Positions 24,052 to 32,500 of a stretch of DNA of 32,500 nucleotides are shown in pieces. The DNA is from Chrysomallon squamiferum (Eukaryota > Mollusca > Gastropoda > Neomphalida > Peltospiridae): contig CM022666.1 of NCBI GenBank assembly GCA_012295275.1, positions 10,879,577 through 10,912,076 of the forward strand. Direction: 5' to 3'. The notes below the pieces were generated by a model. The model had not been told where the DNA came from, searched no databases, and saw only the letters and a program-made list of their open reading frames with translations. Made by a program: the position numbers and the translations under genes. Numbering within the stretch: the first letter of the stretch is position 1; every line of letters begins with the position of its first letter.

Positions 24052-24687
24052 GATAATGATAATGATATAATAGCGAGGAATATACACCAAAAGCCATGGT
24101 GTATTATCCTGTCTGTGACATGATGCATACTTTAGACATATTTCTGTGAGTAGCCTGTGAAAGGAGTAGCAGGTTTCCTCTCTTATTATGTCTGTCATCC
24201 TTGGCCTTACGATTGTGATTTTCATGACAAATGAAAAATTTGTAATTTTATTTTTACTGTTTTAATCTTGCCTTTCTAGGTGTTTTTAACTCATTTGCAC
24301 TTCTTGACAATAGTTTATTATGAGTATGACAAGGGGGGGGTGTCAGTTTTGACCAACAATACTTCTATTTTAACACTCGCAGCTAATGAAGAAAAGGACG
24401 AACTAGTCCCGTTACTAAAGCCTAAAGTTTGTCTAAAGGTAACATATGTTTAATTAATTTAATGTTACAAACTTAGTGTTGGTGTTAGAAACTCTTTTCT
24501 TTTGTTAACCATTAGACGTAAAAACAAATTTCTGCATTACAAACCATAGAGTGTAACTTGTAAAGACAAGGAATATAAATGTTATCTGCAACAACAAACC
24601 AAATGTGTAAACTGTCCCAAGTGACAAATGGACTAAAACTCCGCCGAAAATCACCAAACACCCTCGACATCGTCTACTGAACGCCAT
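17209..24687 (-). CDS. Major facilitator transporter, oxalate:formate antiporter / pyruvate carrier type
   Basis: The minus-strand exons, in order, are 24600-24687, 23799-23988, 22801-22927, 22471-22610, 20969-21089, 20262-20431, 19726-19849, 19246-19368, 18437-18646, 17740-17839 and 17209-17264. They join in frame to 1449 nt, 482 aa including an 18-residue tail from the last exon. Family marks are LGTVYTFGNMTPYV in helix 1 (residues 23-36), a glycine-rich YGLMFGFGVGIAYA segment, WMPEKKGLVNGFVVAGFGGG (136-155), FNGQ in helix 7, and FNAAGRILWGHLAD (about 344-357). Twelve membrane helices are expected. Exon 6 (residues 223-278) encodes an acidic, charged cytosolic loop between the two six-helix halves. 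The length is usual for the family, and bacterial relatives include YhjX and OxlT. Animal homologs tend to be named after apicoplast pyruvate or lactate carriers. The substrate is probably a small carboxylate, but the sequence does not show which. Two inverted-repeat elements sit in its introns. Confidence 0.92.
17842..18436. repeat. ATTT array in a transporter intron
   Basis: The intron between the exons ending at 18437 and starting at 17839 (minus strand) carries an ATTT array at about 18155-18262. The plus-strand Leu/Tyr-rich frame it generates is not a gene. Confidence 0.8.
18665..19010. mobile_element. 346-bp near-perfect inverted-repeat element (MITE candidate)
   Basis: The left arm 18665-18769 and right arm 18911-19010 are reverse complements over about 100 bases. 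The main difference is a 5-base insertion (ACCTC region) in the left arm. The 141-base loop holds TA and GTAT runs. The ends read TA|TTACACAGTAG and CTACTGTGTAA|TA, which would fit a TA target duplication as in Tc1/mariner-derived miniature elements. There is no transposase. It lies within an intron of the minus-strand transporter. Confidence 0.75.
19946..20057. repeat. GGGA/GA microsatellite in a transporter intron
   Basis: Imperfect GGGAGAGG units pass into a pure GA run (about 19988-20055). On the minus (transcribed) strand this is a long pyrimidine tract about 95 bases upstream (in transcript terms) of the exon starting at 19849. Confidence 0.9.
21197..22012. mobile_element. 816-bp non-autonomous DNA transposon with long terminal inverted repeats
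   Basis: The left end starts GGGTCATTCCGTGTCAAATC and the right end, reverse-complemented, starts GGGTAATTCCGTATCAAATC. After a diverged stretch of about 20-25 bases, both arms match almost perfectly for about 80 bases (21243-21322 against 21878-21958). GTAT flanks both ends (21193-21196 and 22013-22016), which fits a 4-bp target duplication. The interior has no long open frame, so it would need a transposase in trans. The 4-bp duplication and GGG ends resemble what I recall of Sola2-type elements, but this class call is weak. It lies in the intron between transporter exons 4 and 5. Confidence 0.85.
22154..22271. repeat. TA/GATA microsatellite in a transporter intron
   Basis: TA runs with TTTCATA, TTA and AGATAGATA interruptions lie 140 bases beyond the transposon-like element. 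Confidence 0.85.
22928..23798. other. Transporter intron 2, nothing recognised
   Basis: This 871-bp AT-rich intron has a short TA run near 23025-23048. No inverted repeat or open frame of note was seen. Confidence 0.6.
23993..24066. repeat. AAT/AATG repeat abutting a transporter splice acceptor
   Basis: On the transcribed (minus) strand this is CATT units followed by ATT units that end in ATTATTTTGCAG, the acceptor of exon 2 at 23988/23989. The repeat therefore serves as the pyrimidine-rich tract. Frames through it (poly-Asn, poly-Ile, His-Tyr) are spurious. Confidence 0.9.
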
Positions 24688-25658
24688 ACCAGATTTTCTT
24701 TATTTGTAAATTCTACTTTTTCTTCTGTGACAAATGTAAATTCCTCCTTTGAGCTGCATTCATAAATATTTCATTTTTTATATTTTAAAATTATTATTTA
24801 CTGCTGCATTTATATTTAACGATTTTTTCGCTGTGTAATTAAAAAGTGCTCGCTACCTCACATGAATGAAACCGTCGAACATGATTATTTTTATTTTCTT
24901 GGTGAGGCATGCGTACTTATGTGTAATGTCATAACCGTTTTTATTTCTTACGTCAATAACGGTAAAATGTATGATCAAAGTACAGTATGCGCTCTAAATA
25001 TGCTTATACTTAATTTTTCCGTTTGTTTTACTTATTACTGTTATTTTCTTTGATGAACTCTTTCTTCTTTTTACGTACCTTGGATTACTATGATAGGCAT
25101 AATGATCATCATCAACAATAACAACAATAATAATAAAACTGTATTGACGTAGAAAGTCTACTTACACCTGATTAGCATAAAACCAGGAAAACTGGTTTAG
25201 TGTTCACACTAAACCATTTGAATGAAAATTTAAGAAAACTATAAGCTTTCACAAACATTTGTTAACATTGCACCTGTGATTAAGAAACATTCGAGGTAAA
25301 GTAAATTTATATTCCTAGACAATTATTATAAACTAAATTATATCTGTAGACACTACTGTAGAAATATTTTGGAAATACAATATTAATCAGGATTTTATCA
25401 CATAGTATTACATTATAAACGTGCGCGCGAACACACACACACACGCGCACACATACACACACAAATATTCAAAGAGAAAACATTCAAATTAAGTACATTG
25501 TTACAAACATACAGAGACTGTAGGTAGTTAGACAGAGGGTCATAAATACACACTTAATCACACATACATACACACATACAATTTATACAGTATGTGTATG
25601 TTAGTTGCGTTTAACATACAATTATTCACTGGTGTAATGTTTTTGTATGTTTTAATAG
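24688..25658. promoter_or_regulatory. Divergent intergenic region between transporter and CDC123-like gene
   Basis: The start codons of the two genes are 971 bases apart and point away from each other. No clear TATA box was seen for either gene. A CA repeat lies at about 25432-25464. TTTGTATGTTTTAATAG immediately before the ATG at 25659 looks like a splice acceptor, so the CDC123-like gene may have a 5' non-coding exon in this interval. Confidence 0.4.
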
Positions 25659-26911
25659 ATGAATTTGGCTGAGCAGCTGAAAAACGTAAAATTGAAAGCA
25701 CCGAAAGAACCTGTCAAAGATTATTCGTCTCCCCGGATGTGCGGTTTTATCTCTGAAAGGGAAATAACCGATTATCAAAACTCCGTGCTTGACGTCAATA
25801 CCGAACAATGGCTGGAAACATTAAGTGACGTCACTTTCCTCACGGAGTACTGTCCAATCGATATACACGAAGCGGAAATAATGATCACTCTGTTTGAAAG
25901 ACTTTATAAAAACCTTGATCCCGTTGGTATTTCCAAAGTGGAATGGCGGGACAATTTGACAGCCGACGAAAATAACGTAATTAGGAACATGACTGATAGA
26001 CTTTCTACAACAATGATGAAATTTACAAGTGGTGATGGCTTTGCGTTTGTTAAGACCTCTTGCAGGAGTCCAAAAGATGCTCCTTTAGCTCAAACTCGGT
26101 TTAAGAAAATTGTTAACCTGCGATTAACCGAAGCAGACGACAGTGATTCAGAAAATACTCGGATTATCTGTCTACTTCAAGCGGCATTCGAAGCTATGAA
26201 AGTGAAAACCGCTGACGAGGCTTTGGACATGATGTTCCGAAGTGAGCGAGTTTATCAAGACATGTTGCTTGCTGTCCAAATACGCGCCAGATTCCGTGAA
26301 AATTTTGTTGTTAGACAGTTTGTACACATTGATGTTGACATGGAATTTCGAGGTTTTGTTTACAAAAATAAACTTGTTGCTCTTTCACAGTATAACTATT
26401 TGATATATTCCACAAGACTGGTTGAAAGGAAAGAAAAAATTAATAAAATTATTAAACATTTCTTTTACAATGAGGTGAAACCGAGAATTATGTCATGTCA
26501 GAAAATTCCAGAAAATTACATTGTCGATTTTGCTGTTTGCGATGAAGGTAAATATATTTATTTTAAATTGAAAGGCTCAGTATTTGCTATTAATGTTATG
26601 GTTTTGAATCCTTACGTCAACTTTATAATAAAAATAAATAAGTGTTAAAATTAATTAACGACTCGACTGTTACAGCTGATAATACTACTACTATTACAAC
26701 GGTTACTTTTTGTCTTTTTACTCATTTAGGTCAGAAGGTTTGGGTCATAGAAATCAATCCGTTTCTGCAGACGACAGATGGCGCTCTCTTTAGCTGGGAA
26801 CATGAGCGACATCTGCTGGAAGGAGAAGATTTTGTCTTTAGAATTGTGGAGAGGTTAAAACCAGGAGCTATGACAATGTTACCTCTGAGTATTAAAACTC
26901 TTCTTCTCTGA
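25659..26911 (+). CDS. CDC123 (D123) family protein
   Basis: The exons are 25659-26547 and 26730-26911; GAAG|GTAAAT joins CATTTAG|GTCAG in frame, giving 1071 nt and 356 aa. CDC123 proteins have an ATP-grasp-like fold, bind ATP, and assemble the eukaryotic translation initiation factor eIF2 in the cytosol. Matching features are FVKTSCRSPKDAP (residues 130-142, the FVK..SPKDA core), EFRGFVYKNKLVALSQ (229-244), the basic helix-rich stretch 253-275, and WVIEINPF....DGALFSWE near the C-terminus (about 300-318). The ATP-grasp metal ligands Glu and Asn of EINPF are kept. Human CDC123 is about 336 aa, so the length fits. The protein looks divergent: EIN replaces the usual DFN, and the N-terminal third and a Lys-rich middle are atypical. 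It may be a lineage-specific paralog rather than the orthologous CDC123. An ORF read through the intron would add a false tail ending at 26648. Confidence 0.85.
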
Positions 26912-27193
26912 TAGAATGAGCGTTTTGTAGTACCTTGTCGTTGTCGTTGTTGCTCACAGAGCTCTTTGTGATTGAATCAATATTAATTTCATGTTGATTA
27001 AATTGTGCGATTTTTCAATTAAATTTATTACTATTGTTGTCGTTGTTGTTTCGTTCATTAAATCTATCTTTGTTTCTCTGAGAGTTTGTATATATCGCTT
27101 TGCTGTAGTTGATTGTTGCTGTCGTGGTTACAGAAAGAATGACTATGTAATTTAACAGATTTTTGTTTTCTTCATGACAAAAATATAACTATA

Positions 27194-27199
27194 AATAAA
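27194..27199 (+). terminator. Possible poly(A) signal of CDC123-like gene
   Basis: AATAAA lies 283 bases after the stop. An ATTAAA near 26996 is an alternative. The region is AT-rich, so chance matches are likely. Confidence 0.3.
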
Positions 27200-27240
27200 A
27201 TAAGTAATTTGTACAAACATATATCGTGTCAGTGCTAATT

Positions 27241-27243
<3 letters not shown>

Positions 27244-27319
<76 letters not shown>

Positions 27320-27320
27320 C
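27244..27320. repeat. (AAT)n microsatellite
   Basis: About 25 AAT units, followed by ACTC and ATACTC variants. Confidence 0.92.
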
Positions 27321-27926
27321 ATACTCACACTCATACTCATAATCATAATAATAATGATTTTAGCTGTAATAATAAACTAAAAAAGGAAATCCACTCCAAA
27401 ACATTCTCTCTGTTTCCTGTTCATCAAATTATTTTCGTTCATACACATACACCTGTACAAGATTTCTCGGCAAATAATTCAAACTGGCATTATCTTCAGT
27501 GACAGCTGGAAAGAAAATCTATTAATGTACATTGTATGTAACGTCATTAATCTTATGATAATTCAACCGGGTATAAGTAATCTTATCAACTGGCTCAGTG
27601 TGTTACATATTTTAGATATTAACTGTGGCTAGATAATACTGTAGGTTTTAACAACACTGCATTGTATGTAGCTCCGTTTTTACGACGAATACGAAACACA
27701 TTTAATAAAGTGTACTGGGGATCGTTTCAAACGTAAATATACGTTGATTCTCATTCTCTTTTAACATGTTTTTAAAATAATGTTATTATTAACGTAATTT
27801 TCTTTTTCTTTTGTTTGATTGTTTGAATGACAGAATACATAAAATGCAATATAAAAACATGTGGGTGTGTCTATCTATGTATGTATGCAGTAGCAGTAAT
27901 ACTTCTTATTATTATTAATATTATCA

Positions 27927-27957
<31 letters not shown>

Positions 27958-28280
27958 TTTTTTAATATTTTTTTGTTCTATTAACTTTTTTATTTAAGTG
28001 TTGTTGGGTTGTTCTTGTTTGGGGGGTTGGGTATTTACACTTATTATCACCCGCCAGTAACGGTTCTGTATGGAAATTGCAAAATTGATCTTCGACAGGT
28101 CTGTAACTATGGACGCTTTTCGTGTTTTGTCAGTCAGACAATAATACTTGTGAGTAATGTATTATCGATCTCGCCACAACATCGCTAGATAAATTCATTT
28201 TAAAATTACTTTAGTTTTTTTAGCACGTCGAGCAAGTTTCATATTACTACTGCCTTTTGTGTTGATGTGAAGGCAGTAAA

Positions 28281-28327
28281 ATGGCTTCATTTAGATTTTT
28301 TGATACCACCCCGCGTTTCTGTTTCGG
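28281..28327 (+). CDS. Candidate first coding exon of the coiled-coil gene
   Basis: An ATG in good context (AAAATGGCT) opens a short frame encoding MASFRFFDTTPRFCF plus two bases. It stops 30 bases later unless spliced. A donor GG|GTTTGT at 28327/28328 gives exactly the phase needed to join the acceptor at 30433/30434, making ...CFGSKKKHEAAL.... The transporter's exon 1 uses the same unusual G|GTTTGT donor. The link is inferred, and other upstream exons are possible. Confidence 0.35.
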
Positions 28328-28842
28328 GTTTGTAGTGTGAAAGGAAAATGCAGAACTGGTTAGTTTAATGACGTTCTCTGTATACAGACGACAGTATTAG
28401 ATTGTTGGGCAAGTTTTCAAAACTTAAGCTTATTGTTCCCATATTGTTTGTTGTTGGTACTTGATTGGAAGATGTAACAATGAAATTAGACTTGCTTTCA
28501 CCAAACAGGTAAGGTTTTTTCACCTTTAACAAAGTAAACAAAGCCAAATATGTTTTTATTACCTGAGTATATATTGCGCGTGCTTGGCAGACGATATGTT
28601 TTCAAGTGTTGCGATAAGGAATGGTTTACGGTTAGAGGAAATGGTTCAGAATGGATTAAAAAAGAGTGGATATAAGTATTATGTGGTGGTGGAATAGAGA
28701 TGAGACAAGATTTTAGTCTGCTGAGCAAACAAAGAGAAACGCCGATAAGATGCGAGGCGTGTTTGTTAGTAGGAGACAAAACTAAGCACAACAGAAAACA
28801 CGAACAAACGAGGTGATTGTTTAACTTCTATTGTAAATTTAA

Positions 28843-29236
28843 CTACTACTATATTTACTACTACTACTACTACTACTACTACCACTACTACTACTGCTAC
28901 TATCACTACTACTTCTTACTATCACCACTACTATTATTATCATTATTATTATTATTTAAATATTATTATCACGTATATATGTATGTATGTAGGTATGGAT
29001 GGATGGATGGATGTATGGATGAATAGATGTATGGATGTATGTTTGTATGTATGTATGGATGGATGTATCGATGTATGGATGTATGTATGTATGGATGTAT
29101 GGATGTATGGATCTATGGATGTATAGATGTATGGATATATGTTTGTATGTATGTATGGATGTATGGATGTATGAATGTATGGGATGTATGTTTGTATGTA
29201 TGTATGTATCTATCTCTCTATCTATCTATCTATTAT
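28843..29236. repeat. TAC, ATGG/ATGT and ATCT repeats
   Basis: TAC trinucleotides (about 28843-28930) pass into ATT. GTAT, GATG and ATGT tetranucleotides (about 28978-29205) follow, and a short ATCT block ends the cluster. The tetranucleotide array is open in more than one frame (Met-Tyr-Gly-Cys type), which is an artefact. Confidence 0.9.
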
Positions 29237-29529
29237 CTTTATTTTCATTATTTTAAGAGGAAAGGAATATTTAATTATATATTTTTTACAAAATAGTAAA
29301 AATTTTAATTTTTATGTAAATGTATTTAAAAGAAAAAATAGTGCTTACTTATAAAGTCTTTGAATATTATACAACTGAAACCAAACAAATATAATAAGTG
29401 TATTCGGTTAATATCATTAACAGTAGTAAAAATAAATAAATAAAATCTTGCTAGCCGTTCTAATGGTATTTTTCACCAATATGTTTACACTGAATAGTTG
29501 CAATACGTCGTTAACTTTGAAATGAGAAA

Positions 29530-29535
<6 letters not shown>

Positions 29536-29606
<71 letters not shown>
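29536..29606. repeat. (GA)n microsatellite
   Basis: About 35 uninterrupted GA units in the presumed intron of the coiled-coil gene. Confidence 0.93.
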
Positions 29607-29609
<3 letters not shown>

Positions 29610-30057
29610 TTTCTAATGAATAAAATATAAAGAAAACACACACACATACAAACACAAAAGAATCGTTTCTTTTGGAAAAAATGTATTAACATCAAATATT
29701 TCAATAATTATTTTCTAATTCTAATGATATCGCCTTCAGTATTGATATAACGGTACACCTTTTCCCAGTGATTTATAATAATCATTTTATAGTAACATTT
29801 ATAAATATTTCAACATTGATAAATAGATATAAGTAACTGGAATAGTTTAATAGAAATAAATAATATGCCAGACTTGTTAGCACGCACTACTAAAAAATTA
29901 AACTTACAGTTAATTAATTAACATAATATTTAGTTTCTGTTAATCGATAACCCCAGGCGGTGTCGTTAAACCATCAACTTGAGGTTTAAATAGGTACTTG
30001 TACAAAGACAAAAATATTAAGACATTTATATAAAGGTAAAACTATACATACAGACAG

Positions 30058-30088
<31 letters not shown>

Positions 30089-30248
30089 TTTAACTCTCTA
30101 CGTAAGTAATAACGTATTTCTATAAAGATAGCTTGGTAAGTATTTATTTTGAGCTAACTAAATATATCTTAAAACGAAAAAAAAAAATAAATAAAATAAA
30201 CAACCAGGTAACAGTTAATTTTTACAACCATAAAGAGTATTAATTGTT

Positions 30249-30365
<117 letters not shown>

Positions 30366-30433
30366 TGGGCAATTCAGTGATATATAATATCTACATTATT
30401 CTGAAAACATTTAAAATTTTTTTATTTCTGCAG

Positions 30434-31043
30434 CTCTAAGAAGAAACATGAAGCAGCTCTGTCCACAATGCCGGAGTGGCTGCAGCAGTACGAGAAGGTG
30501 TGTCAGCGACAGCAGAACTACGTCCGACAAATCCACACATTACGAAAAAGTCTGCAAAAGCGAGAAAACCAACTAATGATGGTCAGCGTAGAACGCATGC
30601 GCCATCTCAAGAAAAGCCGCTCACGTCCTACTAAGTATCCCCATGACTCGCGCATGCCCATTCAACAAGTTCACCTCGGACCTGAACCGTTTCCGCAGAG
30701 AGTGTGCGTTCTTCATGAACGTCAGGGCAGGATTTTTACAGTTCCTCATGCTCTTCCTCGCAAGCTCCTTCCAGTGGTGCGCGACAGAAGACAGTTACCT
30801 ATTCTCCCGCCAAGACAGACTGTTGATCGCCTGAAGACAGACTATGAGCCGATAGAAGCGATCGCGGAACGAAACAAAATAAATCTGAGTAGCTATCTCA
30901 AAGATGGCTGCGGCTTACGGCTGTCAAAACAAACCCTGAGTATGTCGTCCATGACAACATACGACTCGGACACAGACACCCCAGACGACGCCTCTTTAGA
31001 ATACATCACGAACGTTAGTTCTAAGAAAAGCTTACATCACTAG
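30434..31043 (+). CDS. Last exon of a coiled-coil protein of unknown function
   Basis: An acceptor TTTATTTCTGCAG ends at 30433, and the frame stays open for 203 codons to TAG at 31041-31043. The first ATG inside is at 30468, but the frame is open from the acceptor (S-K-K-K-H-E-A-A-L before that Met), so an upstream exon is likely. With the candidate exon at 28281-28327 the protein would be 218 aa. The first 60 residues (PEWLQQYEKVCQRQQNYVRQ onward) form a Gln/Arg-rich coiled coil. A basic Lys-Lys-Ser-Arg-Ser-Arg patch follows, then a Pro/Arg-rich middle (LPRKLLPVVRDRRQLPILPP), and an acidic Ser/Thr/Asp tail (YDSDTDTPDDASLE). There is no signal peptide, membrane helix or known enzymatic motif. 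The exon's composition is much richer in GC than the flanks, which supports coding. I do not recognise the family. Confidence 0.75.
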
Positions 31044-31293
31044 TCCAGTACACGAAGCAAAGATCAAAATCATTGCTAGTACTCTCAATATTATCAAGAA
31101 ATTTTAGTATTTTCTGTGTTCGAACTGAAGTCGCATTGAAAGAGAAAATACCAGATAATTTGAATACTCAAAAACCTGTTAGTTCATAGGAAAAACTGGT
31201 TTCTAAAATAACAACAACAACAACAAAAATAATAATAATACCTTGAAAGTATAGAAAATATGTTTGTTCATACTGACTGGAAGTATAATTAAA

Positions 31294-31299
31294 AATAAA
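31294..31299 (+). terminator. Possible poly(A) signal of coiled-coil gene
   Basis: AATAAA lies 250 bases after the stop, in AT-rich sequence. The assignment is weak. Confidence 0.25.
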
Positions 31300-31361
31300 A
31301 TTAAAAAATTATATTAATGTCACGTTTTAATTAGTTAATGCATACAGTTATTTTCATTACT

Positions 31362-31420
<59 letters not shown>
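31362..31420. repeat. (TG)n microsatellite
   Basis: About 28 TG units in the 3' flank of the coiled-coil gene. Confidence 0.95.
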
Positions 31421-31421
<1 letters not shown>

Positions 31422-32500
31422 CGTTAGTGGTGGTGTAGTGATGTGTTATTTTTTTATAATAATATTTTTGATGACATTAACAATGCTATTAATGTCACAG
31501 TTATATTATTTCAGTTTATTATATTAAAATAGACTGACTATGTTTTGCAAGAACAGAAAGAGTGAAACTTTGTGTAAAATCTTCATTATCTCTGCGGTAT
31601 TTGAATGTTAAGTCATCTGAAGTTTTAGGTTTGTCAGGGCAAACAGTCGTACAGAGGTTTTACTTTTCCCAAGACAGTGTTAGTGTTAGAGAAATTTGTT
31701 ACAGAAAAGAGAGTGTTTAATAGATTTATGGTACGAGGTGTTTGAGATGTAATCACAAAACTTACCATTTTTAATACCGATACTTTAAGAGAGGCTGGTC
31801 TGTAACATGCAGAATTCATGAGTGTTTTTAATAACTGGTTGACATAGTAACTAGAGTTGTTTTATAAACTATTTATTATCTTGTCATTACACTGCTGGAA
31901 TCTTCATGATGTCTCTGGCTTACAGTCTACTGTGACTGAATGCGAACTCATCAACAGGCGTAATTAACTTGAACATTCAATAAGAACGAAAACAAAATTG
32001 AAGTTTGTTCTTTTAAAGACAGAATTTTCTAATAAATTGCAATACTAAAATGTGGAATTTATGCAACATTTTTATTTTTATTTTTGCAAATTTATAATGA
32101 CACAGTTTAATTTGTTTCTTAAAATCAATTTCCATTGAGCCATGTTTTTATAATGATGTCTGTGGATTTGAGCCAATTTCCTCTTGAATAATTAATTCAA
32201 AATACAAAACAATTAATATCTAAATTAAAATCATTTTATTTGTAATGTTTTGATAATAACTGTACGTAGAAATTAAGAAAACCAGAAATTATAAATTTAA
32301 ACCAAATCGTTAAGCTTTTGATTCAAAAATACTTTTATACACATCAAGAAATGTTCTTATTCAGTCAGGTCGGTGAATCGTCATCTTCCAAAAGTTTCTG
32401 GTAGTCGGAAACGTAATAAATCAGAAATATTTGCCCAGATATTAATGTAATTCATGAATAAATTAGTTTAATAAATTTCGCATAGCTTTAATTAGTTCAG
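31421..32500. other. AT-rich non-coding end of window, nothing recognised
   Basis: No repeat array, exon-like frame or RNA gene was seen. A 61-codon antisense frame near 31634-31819 has no splice context or family resemblance. Confidence 0.5.

Noticed and set aside
24862-25053. 63-codon hydrophobic plus-strand frame between the divergent genes
   Set aside because: It has no family resemblance, no splice support and AT-rich codons like the flanks. A chance frame is more likely.
26548-26648. C-terminal extension of the CDC123-like protein through 26648
   Set aside because: A donor (GAAG|GTAAAT) and acceptor (CATTTAG|G) restore the conserved family C-terminus in frame. The read-through tail is intronic.
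28498-28791. 97-codon minus-strand frame
   Set aside because: The composition matches the flanking non-coding DNA. It opposes the presumed intron of the coiled-coil gene and has no recognisable domain.
29027-29296. Met-Tyr-Gly-Cys repeat protein resembling a Cys-rich secreted peptide
   Set aside because: The ATGT/ATGG tetranucleotide array is open in several frames at once, which identifies it as simple repeat.
30643-30834. 63-codon frame overlapping the coiled-coil exon
   Set aside because: It is an out-of-frame shadow of the longer 203-codon frame, which has the acceptor and the coiled-coil pattern.

Overview
The window is nuclear DNA of an animal. Genes are split by GT-AG introns, the background is strongly AT-rich, and long simple repeats (AG, AAT, AAAT, GATA, ATCT/GTCT, TG) interrupt it everywhere. 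The style of the DNA and the Cys-free secreted paralogs recall marine molluscs, probably a gastropod. This assignment is inference. I found no CRISPR array, rRNA, recognisable tRNA or prokaryotic operon. Exon coordinates below come from reading splice sites by eye and checking that phases and reading frames join.

Layout. (1) 1-1316: AT-rich, nothing recognised. (2) 1317-5230, + strand: gene A, a secreted alpha-helical protein of 312 aa, with a TATA box, a tiny 5' non-coding exon and six coding exons. (3) 5230-10525: intergenic, mostly microsatellites. (4) 10526-14693, + strand: gene B, a 309-aa tandem paralog of gene A with the same exon sizes and phases. (5) 14694-17208: AT-rich, possibly the long 3' UTR of the next gene. 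(6) 17209-24687, - strand: a complete 11-exon gene for a 482-aa major facilitator transporter of the oxalate:formate antiporter / pyruvate carrier type. Its introns hold two inverted-repeat elements. (7) 25659-26911, + strand: a two-exon CDC123/D123-family gene, divergent from the transporter. (8) 28281-31043, + strand: a coiled-coil protein of unknown function, with a confident last exon and a candidate first exon. (9) 31044-32500: nothing recognised apart from a TG repeat.

The most unusual part is the A/B pair. The proteins have signal peptides, no cysteine or tryptophan, repeated Lys-Pro-led amphipathic helices and two conserved Lys-Arg sites, so they look like exchangeable-apolipoprotein-like or lubricant/storage proteins that may be cut into chains. 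In each gene one intron begins with a tandem array that has copied the 5' splice site itself: 11 units of 47 bp after exon 5 of A, and 6-7 units of 49 bp after exon 3 of B. The arrays sit at different introns and have unrelated units, so they arose independently. The transporter, the CDC123-like gene and the coiled-coil gene show no obvious functional link to A and B.
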